A stretch of DNA of 12,399 nucleotides from Anaerolineaceae bacterium. GTDB taxonomy: Bacteria; Chloroflexota; Anaerolineae; Anaerolineales; Anaerolineaceae. The notes under the pieces were generated by a model. It had not been told where the DNA came from. It was given only the letters and a program-made list of their open reading frames with translations, and made no database searches. Numbering within the stretch: position 1 is the stretch's first letter; each line of letters opens with the position of its first letter. The stretch spans positions 1-12,399 of the forward strand of contig JAIOTF010000330.1 in NCBI GenBank assembly GCA_021107195.1, written 5' to 3'. A program made the translations under genes and the position numbers. Below are positions 6,608 through 12,399 of this stretch, in pieces.

Positions 6608-7564
6608 CTAATCAGGAATGATGCGTCCTGCTGAGGTCAGTACCTGCAGCGCATCCAGGGTTACAAACAGGTTGGACTTGCGCTTGCTGGTGCCGCCCCA
6701 ATCCACCAGGGTGCGTTGGGTGATGCGTTTGTCGGTCAGGCGGTAGTATTTCTGCTCGGCGGGGAAGCCGCCATCCGCCAGTCTTTTGGATTCGAGCACA
6801 TCCAGCGCGGCCGCACAGCGGGGGTCATTGATGAAACCTGCTTCGCTTATCACCTTCAGGGCAAAGAGGATGTCGTAATGCCAGTAGCAGGGGTAATGCA
6901 GCAGGACGAAACTGGGATTCATGATCTCCCCGTCCTGCACGCGCTTGAAAAGCTGGCGTTTGAGGAAAATGTCCGCTGCCCGCTCAGTCGCCTGTGCGGC
7001 ACGGTTATCGCCAATTTCCTGTGCATAGCGCGCCAGGGCACGCAGGGGGATCAGACTCTCCATGAAAGAGGATCGATTGACATCAGGCCGCTTGTCGCAA
7101 TTCCAGCCGCCGTCGGGCCACTGCCAGTCGAGCAGGTGCTCGGCCAATTTGTGGCAGCTCTCATTTGCCAGACCCAGCACGAGCAGTGACCAGAGGGCAT
7201 TGCCAGCTATTGAAGCGCAGTTGCGCACTTTTCCGGCGATGGTACGCACCGGCTGGTTGAGGAGCCATTTCAGTTCCTGTTCAACCAGCGGCTTCAGGCC
7301 GGGGTCATCTGATGGGTAGTGGAGGTCAGCCAGTATTGACAGGATCCAGTGTGCGCCGTCCCATTTTGCATAGGCGTGATGGGGGATCGTGCCGTCCGGC
7401 TGGCGCTCCGACAAAAGCTGTTGGACGCGCGGTGACGTGCGGATATCTTCTTGCAGTTGGTGCATCTCATCTGCAGCCGGGTCCGCTCCCAGCAGGTAAA
7501 GCCGGGTTTGATAGCGGATGGCGGCTTCGGGGGAAGCCAGTAAATTTTCGATCACAGGTTGCAT
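6608..7564 (-). CDS. Prenyltransferase/squalene-cyclase-fold protein
   Basis: The 318-residue protein has the character of the alpha-alpha toroid seen in terpenoid cyclases and protein prenyltransferases: repeated amphipathic helices with short Trp/Gly turns. Examples are QWPDGGWNCDKRP at about 148-160, a QW-like motif, and the similar RLADGGFP near 261-268. No signal peptide or membrane segment is seen, so it is probably cytosolic. I see neither the DxDD catalytic motif of squalene cyclases nor clear zinc ligands of prenyltransferases. At 318 residues it is also about half the length of a true squalene-hopene cyclase. It should be read as a fold call only, not as an enzyme of hopanoid synthesis. 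The start is supported by AGGAGG 9 nt before the ATG and by a TATAAT box upstream. It is transcribed divergently from the chromate-transporter-like gene. Confidence 0.75.
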   Translation of the reverse strand: MQPVIENLLASPEAAIRYQTRLYLLGADPAADEMHQLQEDIRTSPRVQQLLSERQPDGTIPHHAYAKWDGAHWILSILADLHYPSDDPGLKPLVEQELKWLLNQPVRTIAGKVRNCASIAGNALWSLLVLGLANESCHKLAEHLLDWQWPDGGWNCDKRPDVNRSSFMESLIPLRALARYAQEIGDNRAAQATERAADIFLKRQLFKRVQDGEIMNPSFVLLHYPCYWHYDILFALKVISEAGFINDPRCAAALDVLESKRLADGGFPAEQKYYRLTDKRITQRTLVDWGGTSKRKSNLFVTLDALQVLTSAGRIIPD

Positions 7565-7591
7565 GTTGAGAAACCTCCTCTATCAATATTG

Positions 7592-7597
7592 ATTATA
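7592..7597 (-). promoter_or_regulatory. Consensus -10 box for the prenyltransferase-fold gene
   Basis: The minus strand reads TATAAT here, 27 nt upstream of the ATG at 7564, giving a short leader that contains the AGGAGG site. No good -35 hexamer is found at normal spacing. Confidence 0.45.
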
Positions 7598-7669
7598 TAG
7601 GGATTTTGGAATCGGGAATGAGAACCAGGTGCGTGATCAAAGCAGTTTGTTTTTGCCACGGGCTGCTTA

Positions 7670-7678
7670 TGGTATAGT
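7670..7678 (+). promoter_or_regulatory. Extended -10 promoter for the chromate-transporter-like gene
   Basis: TGGTATAGT fits the TGn-TATAAT extended -10 form with one mismatch. It lies about 41 nt before the ATG at 7720. The -35 region is T-rich but not consensus, as is common for extended -10 promoters. Confidence 0.45.
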
Positions 7679-7719
7679 GGTTTTAAAGTTCCATATTGCT
7701 GCCATTTTCGTGAGGGTGC

Positions 7720-8847
7720 ATGGATCAGACAAAGTCAAATCACAATGCGCTGGAAGTGTTTTTATTGTTTTTGAAACTGGGAACGGTCAGCTTTGGCGGT
7801 CCGGCAGCGCATATTGCTTTGATGGAATAGGAAATCGTTCACAAGCGCAAGTGGATCAGCCACGATTATTTTTTGAATGCGCTTGCTCTGACCAATCTGG
7901 TGCCTGGCCCCAACGCTCTGGAAATGGCAGTTCATTTGGGATATTGCCGTGCCGGATGGTTGGGACTGCTGCTGGGGGGTGTGGCCTTCATGGTACCGGC
8001 TGCGTCGATCAGCTTGCTGTTGGCGGTGGGCTATGTGCAGTGGGGGAGTCTGCCGGCGGTGGAGGCGGTTTTCTACGGGATCAATCCGGTCATCGTTGCG
8101 ATTGTGCTTTTCTCTGCTTATCGTTTGGGAAAATCCAGCTTCAAGAACATAGCGATGGCTGTTTTAGGAACTGGCTGTTTGGCGGCGGCGTTGCTGGGGG
8201 GTAATGAAGCGATCATCCTGCTGGGCGCAGGTGCCGCGGGGATGCTGCTTCATTTGCTGCCGCATATCCCTGGAGGTTTGGCCGCCGGCGTTTGGATGAT
8301 GGGGCCGCTCAACGAGGAGATGCCGGAAAAGCTGTTCAAGCTTTGGCTCTTCTTTTTAAAAGTAGGCGCATTGCTGTTTGGGAGCGGGATGGTCTTGTTT
8401 GCTTTCATTCAGCGAGACGTGGTGAACCGTTTTGGCTGGCTCAGCCAGCAGGAATTGATCGATGCGATCGCTGTTGGTCAGATGAGCCCGGGACCGGTAT
8501 CTTCCTCAGCTACCTTTATTGGATATCTTGTGGCAGGCCTGCCCGGGGCGCTGTTGGCAACCCTGGGAATCATCACCCCATCCTTTTTAATTGTCAGTTT
8601 CCTGAGCAAAATCCTGCCTGTCTTGCAGCGCTCCAAACTTGTGCAGGCCTTTCTGAACGGGGTTACAGCCGGTGTGGTGGCGTTGATCGTTTCGGTGGGG
8701 ATTGCCTTGATGCGAACGGCGATTTCTGACATTTGGAGCCTGCTCATTTTTCTGGGCGCCTGTGCAGCGCGTTTGTTCACAAAGATCGATACGATCTGGC
8801 TGGTTCTGGTCGGCGCAGTGCTTGGTTTTCTGTTGCAGGGTGTTTAG
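7720..8847 (+). pseudogene. chrA: CHR-family chromate-transporter-like gene with in-frame TAG at codon 37
   Basis: Read through one stop, this frame encodes about 375 residues with the layout of a long CHR-family (ChrA) membrane transporter. There are two homologous halves of several helices. The first carries SFGGPAAH (24-31) and LVPGPN (60-65); the second carries an FGSG segment and MSPGPV. The family moves chromate out of the cell, although many members have no proven substrate. Codon 37 is TAG (7828-7830) in the context MALME-stop-EIV, where relatives usually have Glu, so one GAG-to-TAG change explains it. The rest of the frame has no further stop or shift, so the damage is recent, a sequencing error, or suppressed. 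A GAGGG site lies close upstream of the ATG. A restart at the TTG at 7873 would lose the first helix and the FGGP motif and has no visible ribosome binding site. Confidence 0.85.
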
Positions 8848-9328
8848 CTTGTATTTTTGGCTCTCGATATCGATACGAACTGTCCACTTGACCAGGTCGT
8901 AACCTCGCCAGTGCGGTAGTGTGCTGCATGGTGCAGTTCCCTTACCATAGGAGTACCTTCTGTACCATTTTTCACCCTTGAGGCCGGAATATCTTTGCCC
9001 GGTCGATTGAATGTTTTCCACAGACTTGATATTATGGTGAGGAAGTGCTGTTTAGAAAGGTTGAGATGAGCCTGGCCGTGCAGGCTATGCTGTAGTGGAA
9101 AATGCCAAAGGAGGATTGCCCATTGAGCGCCAGCGCTCGCTTTCGGGTGTTGTGTGCTCCGCCCTGGCTGATGCCTCAGCTACAGAGGCGCAAGCAGCTA
9201 TCTGTGGGCGGCGCATTATCGGCCAACGCAGTTCGTCTGCGGGCGGCATTTTCCTCACCACCTTCGTTTGGAGAAAAGGCTTTTGTCATTATTTTCCTGG
9301 CAGCCAGGTCATTAAACAGGAGTGAACG
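8848..9328 (+). other. 481-nt region without a convincing gene
   Basis: This stretch separates the transporter-like gene from the M1 peptidase. It contains a good promoter (9007-9035) and small hairpins: CTGCA-TGG-TGCAG near 8930 and AGCCTG/CAGGCT at 9069-9086. It also has two overlapping open frames on the plus strand (9095-9325 and 9102-9332) and the 5' part of a minus-strand frame that reaches 9021. None of the predicted proteins resembles a known family or has convincing composition. It may be a long leader of the peptidase mRNA, or the decayed remains of a gene or element. Confidence 0.5.
9007..9035 (+). promoter_or_regulatory. Sigma70-type promoter upstream of the M1 peptidase gene
   Basis: TTGAAT (9007-9012) and TATTAT (9030-9035) are separated by exactly 17 bp, with four and five of six consensus matches. 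It would give a leader of about 285 nt before the ATG at 9329, unusually long. Confidence 0.5.
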
Positions 9329-9332
9329 ATGA
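9123..9332 (+). CDS. Doubtful leader open reading frame
   Basis: A frame of 69 codons can start at TTG (9123), 8 nt after a perfect AAAGGAGG (9107-9114), and it ends in TGA overlapping the peptidase ATG by 4 nt (ATGA). The binding site, spacing and overlap suggest a translated leader. Against this, the product is Arg/Ser/Ala-rich without recognisable domains, the start codon is rare, and a second frame overlaps it. The AAAGGAGG could also be chance. I do not recognise the product. Confidence 0.2.
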   Translation: MSASARFRVLCAPPWLMPQLQRRKQLSVGGALSANAVRLRAAFSSPPSFGEKAFVIIFLAARSLNRSER

Positions 9333-10891
9333 AATCAAAGAGACCCATTTTATTCGTGTTGTTGCTGTTCGTGATGGCGGGATGCGCCGGACAGGGCAAA
9401 CAGTTCAGGCCGGTAACGATTGTCGAGGTGGAAGAAGTTGCCGCTGGATCGATTGAGGAAAGTCTGTCTCCTGAGGACAATGTTCCGCTTGTGATCGAGT
9501 GGGAGGATCGGGAGATCTTCCGTCCGGGGCTGATTGCCGAAGAGCAGGCAGTGCTTGACGATCTGGAGGGCGCCAGCATTTACCATATTAAGCTGGACAT
9601 CCCAGATGATCTGGAAGTATTACAAGGCCATTTGGAAGTTCAATATACCAATCGTGAAGATACTGACCTGGAGCAGGTGTATTTCCGCCTGTATCCCAAT
9701 GTGTCGGGCGGGAAGATCATGGTCAGCAATGTGCTGGTGGATGGGAAAACTGTGACGGCATCGGAGCAGTTCGGCAAGAGCGCCCTGCGCGTGCCGCTGC
9801 CTGAACCGCTGGGGGTGGGTGAGACTGTGCTGATCAGCATGGACTTTGCCGATGACTTGCCGCGCGAGATGGGCGGGAATTACGGTCTGTTTGGTTTCTT
9901 TGACAACGTGATGGTGCTGGATGAATTCTATCCGGTCATTCCAGCCTATGACGAAGAAGGCTGGAATGTGGAAGTGCCGCCTCCGGCTGGGGATTGGACG
10001 CATTTTGATGCCAGTTTCTATGTTGTGGAGGTAACCGCCCCGGCAGACCTGGTACTGGCAGCATCCGGTCAGGAGGTAACTCGCACTGAAGAAGACGATC
10101 GTCAGGTGGTTACGCTGGCTGCCGGCCCGGCCAGAGATTTCTATATCGCCGGCAGCACGGATTTTATCAAGGTCAGCCAGCAGGTGGGTGAGACTACGGT
10201 CAATAGCTATGCGCTGTCTCACTGGCCGGATGGTGCGGCATTGGCTTTAAAGATTGCCAGTGATGCTTTGCAGGTGTTCAGCACGCGTTTCGGGACTTAT
10301 CCGTACGCTGAATTTGATGTGGTCTCTACACCGATGCTGGCTTTGGGTATTGAATACCCGGGTATCACCGGTATCACTTTGCAGGAATATGACCTGGAAG
10401 GCACGATGTATGGTACCCCGGTACGGGTGATGCTTGAAACGACTGTGGTGCATGAGGTTGGTCATCAATGGTTCTATAACGCGGTTGGCAATGACCAGGT
10501 GGATGAACCCTGGCTGGATGAGGCTGTGGTGCAGTACATCACGTCCTTGTATTATGTAGACCTTTATAATGAGAGTGCAGCCGAATCGTACCGGCAGGGA
10601 GGCTGGTACGGCCGCTGGGATCGTGTGGATCGGGCTGATGTGCCCATTGGCCTGCCTTCTGCGGATTATGAAGAAGGGTATTATGTGCCGGCTGTCTACG
10701 GCCGCGGACCGGTTTTTATGCAGACTCTGGCTGAAGAGATGGGCCAGGAAACTTTTGATGCTTTCTTGCGGGAATACTATCAGGCGCATAAATGGAGCAT
10801 CGCCCAGGGCGGGGATTTCCGGCGCATGGCAGAAGAGCAGTGCGATTGTGATCTTGAGCAGTTGTTCGTCGATTGGGTATACGCGAAGTAA
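9329..10891 (+). CDS. M1-family zinc metallopeptidase, lipoprotein
   Basis: The 520-residue protein has a lipoprotein signal with the lipobox MAGC (Cys19), so it acts outside the membrane. Residues about 80-280 form the N-terminal beta domain of M1 peptidases. The catalytic domain follows with GIEYPG at 340-345 (in the place of the family's GxMEN motif), HEVGH at 375-379 (zinc ligands His375 and His379, general base Glu376) and the third ligand Glu398 in EPWLDEA at the standard 18-residue gap. Tyr457 in VYGRGP fits the transition-state tyrosine. All key residues are present, so it is probably an active aminopeptidase. It is shorter than classical aminopeptidase N because the C-terminal helical domain is minimal, as in many bacterial lipoprotein M1 members. 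AGGAG lies 6 nt before the ATG. It is probably transcribed alone. Confidence 0.93.
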   Translation: MKSKRPILFVLLLFVMAGCAGQGKQFRPVTIVEVEEVAAGSIEESLSPEDNVPLVIEWEDREIFRPGLIAEEQAVLDDLEGASIYHIKLDIPDDLEVLQGHLEVQYTNREDTDLEQVYFRLYPNVSGGKIMVSNVLVDGKTVTASEQFGKSALRVPLPEPLGVGETVLISMDFADDLPREMGGNYGLFGFFDNVMVLDEFYPVIPAYDEEGWNVEVPPPAGDWTHFDASFYVVEVTAPADLVLAASGQEVTRTEEDDRQVVTLAAGPARDFYIAGSTDFIKVSQQVGETTVNSYALSHWPDGAALALKIASDALQVFSTRFGTYPYAEFDVVSTPMLALGIEYPGITGITLQEYDLEGTMYGTPVRVMLETTVVHEVGHQWFYNAVGNDQVDEPWLDEAVVQYITSLYYVDLYNESAAESYRQGGWYGRWDRVDRADVPIGLPSADYEEGYYVPAVYGRGPVFMQTLAEEMGQETFDAFLREYYQAHKWSIAQGGDFRRMAEEQCDCDLEQLFVDWVYAK

Positions 10892-10998
10892 CTCAAAGTT
10901 TTGTTTTACATACAAATTGATATTCCGTGAAGAAGTTCTTGCTGGTGACAGGGACATCTTCATTTTGTTTTAAGGCAGCAATTCTCAATTTAGATTTG

Positions 10999-11052
10999 TA
11001 GTAACGATTTTAATCGCTAATTTCAAACTTTTAATGACTGAAGTCGTTACTA
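10999..11052. repeat. Palindromic intergenic repeat, copy 2
   Basis: TAGTAACGA (10999-11007) is the reverse complement of TCGTTACTA (11044-11052), so the whole unit is bounded by inverted repeats. Each end is itself a small palindrome: CGATTTTAATCG at 11005-11016, and GACTGAAGTC at 11036-11045. The same TAGTAACGA motif begins the element at 5286. It lies between the M1 peptidase and the gntR promoter in a 299-nt spacer, and could also act as a terminator for the peptidase since no other hairpin follows that gene. Confidence 0.55.
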
Positions 11053-11104
11053 TAACAGCGCCATTTTCAGTATATTGAGGATTGCTGGTTTTAAGGACAG
11101 CCAC

Positions 11105-11133
11105 TTGACAAGGCGATTAAACAATGATACAGT
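11105..11133 (+). promoter_or_regulatory. Promoter of the gntR-bPH2 operon
   Basis: A perfect TTGACA (11105-11110) is followed after 17 bp by TACAGT (11128-11133), which matches four of six -10 positions. The -10 box lies inside the first of three direct repeats, so a protein bound there would block transcription. The leader before the ATG at 11191 would be about 50 nt. Confidence 0.55.
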
Positions 11134-11173
11134 AATACTAAGATACAGTTATACTATGATACAGTAATATAAA
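11126..11173 (+). promoter_or_regulatory. Three 16-bp tandem direct repeats, probable GntR operator
   Basis: Three copies of GATACAGTWATAYTA begin at 11126, 11142 and 11158, an exact 16-bp period. Differences between copies are few and mostly near the right end. The array covers the -10 box and start region of the gntR-bPH2 operon and ends about 18 nt before the start codon. By position it is most likely the binding array of the GntR regulator encoded just downstream, giving autorepression; this is inference. Confidence 0.65.
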
Positions 11174-11190
11174 ACGATATGGGAAAAACT

Positions 11191-11568
11191 ATGTTTGACA
11201 AAATTGAAGTCAATTTTCACAATAAAGAACCGCTCTATTATCAGATTGAAGAGCAGATTAAATATCTGATTACCGCCGGACAGGCGAAACCGGGCGATCA
11301 ACTGCCCCCTGTGCGTGAAATGGCAGATGTGTTGGGGATCAATTTCAACACCATTGCGCGGGTCTACCGCCGTTTGGACCAGCAGGGGTATGTCTCTTCC
11401 CAGCGTGGGCGGGGCTGCTATGTGCTCGACCGTGAGGTGCCGATTGAAGAGGAACGCCGTAAGCGGTTTGAGTACTTGGCGGAGAATTTCGTCCGTCAGA
11501 GCCTGGCGTTGGGCATCAGGAAAGATGAAATCCGCAGCGAGGTGCTGCGTGAATTGACGAAAAATTAG
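11191..11568 (+). CDS. GntR-family transcriptional regulator, short YtrA type
   Basis: The 125-residue protein has a GntR winged helix-turn-helix at about 11-78: PLYYQIEEQIKYLI, then PGDQLPPVREMADVLGIN and NTIARVYRRLDQQGYV, ending in the wing QRGRGCYV. The tail (about 79-125) is only two helices, as in the YtrA subfamily, which lacks a large effector domain. The gene probably represses its own operon through the repeats at 11126-11173. An ATG at 11179 is also in frame, but it has no ribosome binding site; the ATG at 11191 has a weak GGGA site and begins at the usual MFDKI-like position. The bPH2 gene follows after 18 nt, so the two are co-transcribed. The inducing signal cannot be read from the sequence. 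Confidence 0.9.
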   Translation: MFDKIEVNFHNKEPLYYQIEEQIKYLITAGQAKPGDQLPPVREMADVLGINFNTIARVYRRLDQQGYVSSQRGRGCYVLDREVPIEEERRKRFEYLAENFVRQSLALGIRKDEIRSEVLRELTKN

Positions 11569-11586
11569 AGGATTCAGGAGAGAGCA

Positions 11587-12204
11587 ATGTTTACATATAA
11601 ACCAAAAGAAACATATTTGACAAAAAGTTTGATTGTCGTGGTGCTACTGGTCATTGGCGTGTGGATCTGTCTCTATGTCCCCCTGTATTTCATTTTGAAG
11701 GATGAGCATGTGGTCAACTACGCCAGCAAGGCTTTATTCTGGTCTATCGGATCTAATCTGGTATGGGGCATCCCGCTCTTCCTGGGTCAGTTTCCCGTCT
11801 ACAAACGCTATCGCTATGACTTGCTGGATGATGAGATCGTCGTTCATGCTGGCTGGCTGGTACAGAAGGTGCGTCATGTGCCCTATCGTATGGTGACAAA
11901 TATCGAGATCAAACGCGGTTTGCTCGATCGTTGGTTGGGCATCGGCACGCTGAATATTGAGACTGCGGGTAATTCTGATCCCAACCAGAAAGCCGAAGCG
12001 CAGTTGCTGGGGTTGGCAGATGTCGATGGGGTGTATGAAGAAGTTGCTGGCTGCTTGCGTGCTTTTGATGAGGCCCAGCAGCGTCCATCGTGGGAGCGCA
12101 CTCGCCGCCCGGCGAGTGGGGCCGCTGATGCTGGCTCTGATGGAGATGTCTTGCAGGCTATCCTGGCTGAGTTGAAGACGATCAATGAGAAAATGAAGGA
12201 GTGA
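11587..12204 (+). CDS. Membrane protein with bacterial PH domain (bPH2)
   Basis: The 205-residue protein has two membrane helices (about 13-37 and 48-70) followed by a bPH2 (DUF304) domain at about 73-155. This is recognisable in RYDLLDDEIVVHAGWL, VPYRMVTNIEIKRG, LLDRWLGIGTLNIETAG and the final VYEEV helix. A polar, poorly conserved linker (about 160-186) and a short charged helix (187-205) end the protein. bPH2 domains occur in bacterial membrane proteins, mostly of unknown role, with envelope-stress functions proposed for some. AGGAG lies 6 nt before the ATG. Pairing with a short GntR regulator suggests a repressible membrane or stress protein; the sequence does not show its exact job. The hairpins at 12226-12274 follow its stop codon. 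Confidence 0.88.
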   Translation: MFTYKPKETYLTKSLIVVVLLVIGVWICLYVPLYFILKDEHVVNYASKALFWSIGSNLVWGIPLFLGQFPVYKRYRYDLLDDEIVVHAGWLVQKVRHVPYRMVTNIEIKRGLLDRWLGIGTLNIETAGNSDPNQKAEAQLLGLADVDGVYEEVAGCLRAFDEAQQRPSWERTRRPASGAADAGSDGDVLQAILAELKTINEKMKE

Positions 12205-12225
12205 GGGGCGTCTCTCTCCCCAAGC

Positions 12226-12274
12226 TCCTGCTGCGCAGGAACTTTGCCCCTCTCCCGCTTGCCGGGAGAGGGGC
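12226..12274 (+). terminator. Tandem stem-loops ending the gntR-bPH2 operon
   Basis: A short hairpin (TCCTGC-TGC-GCAGGA, 12226-12240) is followed by a 12-bp GC-rich hairpin (12246-12257 with 12263-12274, loop CTTGC) and then TTTCGT. It starts 22 nt past the stop codon. The tail has only three T, so termination may be partial. The CCCCTCTCCCG-type stem resembles widespread bacterial intergenic palindromes. Confidence 0.5.
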
Positions 12275-12335
12275 TTTCGTAGATCTCGCATATTGAGTCT
12301 GTTGATATGTGAGAGGTTTTTTTGAGATGTTGTGG

Positions 12336-12357
12336 GGGGCGAAGCATGCTTCGCCCC
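12336..12357. repeat. 22-bp perfect palindrome
   Basis: The stretch centred on GAAGCATGCTTC and flanked by GGGGC/GCCCC is an exact palindrome. It resembles the short GC-rich dispersed palindromes common in intergenic DNA. It may mark the convergent boundary with a gene beyond the right edge. Confidence 0.5.
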
Positions 12358-12374
12358 TACGATTCCGAACGCTA

Positions 12375-12399
12375 TTACTCCGCCTGCGCCTGCCCGCGG
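12375..12399 (-). CDS. Possible C-terminal end of a minus-strand gene (partial)
   Basis: On the minus strand the last bases read as codons for RGQAQAE followed by TAA and TAG. The tandem stops, the Ala/Gln/Glu composition and the palindrome just downstream fit the end of a convergent gene running in from the right. Only seven codons are visible, so this is a suggestion. Confidence 0.3.

Noticed and set aside
7720..8847. Genetic-code change that reads TAG as an amino acid
   Set aside because: Several intact genes in the window end with TAG at the expected place, so TAG is a normal stop here.
8848..9021. Remnant of an insertion sequence
   Set aside because: The minus-strand frame has no recognised transposase motif, and no terminal inverted repeats or target duplications are visible.
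9095..9325. Second small plus-strand frame in the leader region
   Set aside because: It overlaps another frame, begins with GTG without a well-placed binding site, and its product has no recognisable features.
11126..11173. CRISPR array
   Set aside because: The three 16-bp units are contiguous with no spacers and lie at a promoter, as an operator would.

Overview
The window carries ten protein genes of a free-living bacterium, most likely a member of Chloroflexota (Anaerolineae-like). This placement is an inference from gene style: several large secreted lipoproteins, an NBR1-type Ig domain, a cohesin/LysM lipoprotein, a dockerin-tagged protease and a short GntR regulator next to a bPH2 membrane protein. 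No rRNA, tRNA, CRISPR array or intact mobile element was seen.

Left half, minus strand (131-7564). From right to left: a prenyltransferase/squalene-cyclase-fold protein (6608-7564); a cyclic-nucleotide-binding plus HD-GYP protein that probably degrades c-di-GMP (5399-6490); a two-gene operon of a papain-family secreted protease ending in a dockerin (2847-5090) and a cohesin-LysM lipoprotein (1861-2850), overlapping by 4 nt; an NBR1-Ig lipoprotein (648-1586); and a 78-residue membrane protein (131-367). Clear stem-loops separate several of these transcripts.

Right half, plus strand (7720-12204). A CHR-family chromate-transporter-like gene is broken by one in-frame TAG at codon 37 (7720-8847). 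A ~480-nt region without a convincing gene (8848-9328) holds a good sigma70-type promoter. It is followed by an M1-family metallopeptidase lipoprotein (9329-10891) and a gntR-bPH2 operon (11191-12204) preceded by three direct repeats with exact 16-bp spacing. The right edge may hold the last codons of a minus-strand gene.

The most notable point is the cohesin-dockerin pair. The protease carries both calcium loops of a dockerin. The co-translated partner is a lipoprotein with a cohesin domain and two cell-wall-binding LysM modules. This looks like a minimal device for fixing one exported protease to the cell surface, without any of the carbohydrate-active enzymes of a cellulosome. Other points worth a look are the tandem operator-like repeats, the amber-interrupted transporter, and a family of TAGTAACGA palindromes that occurs in two intergenic regions.
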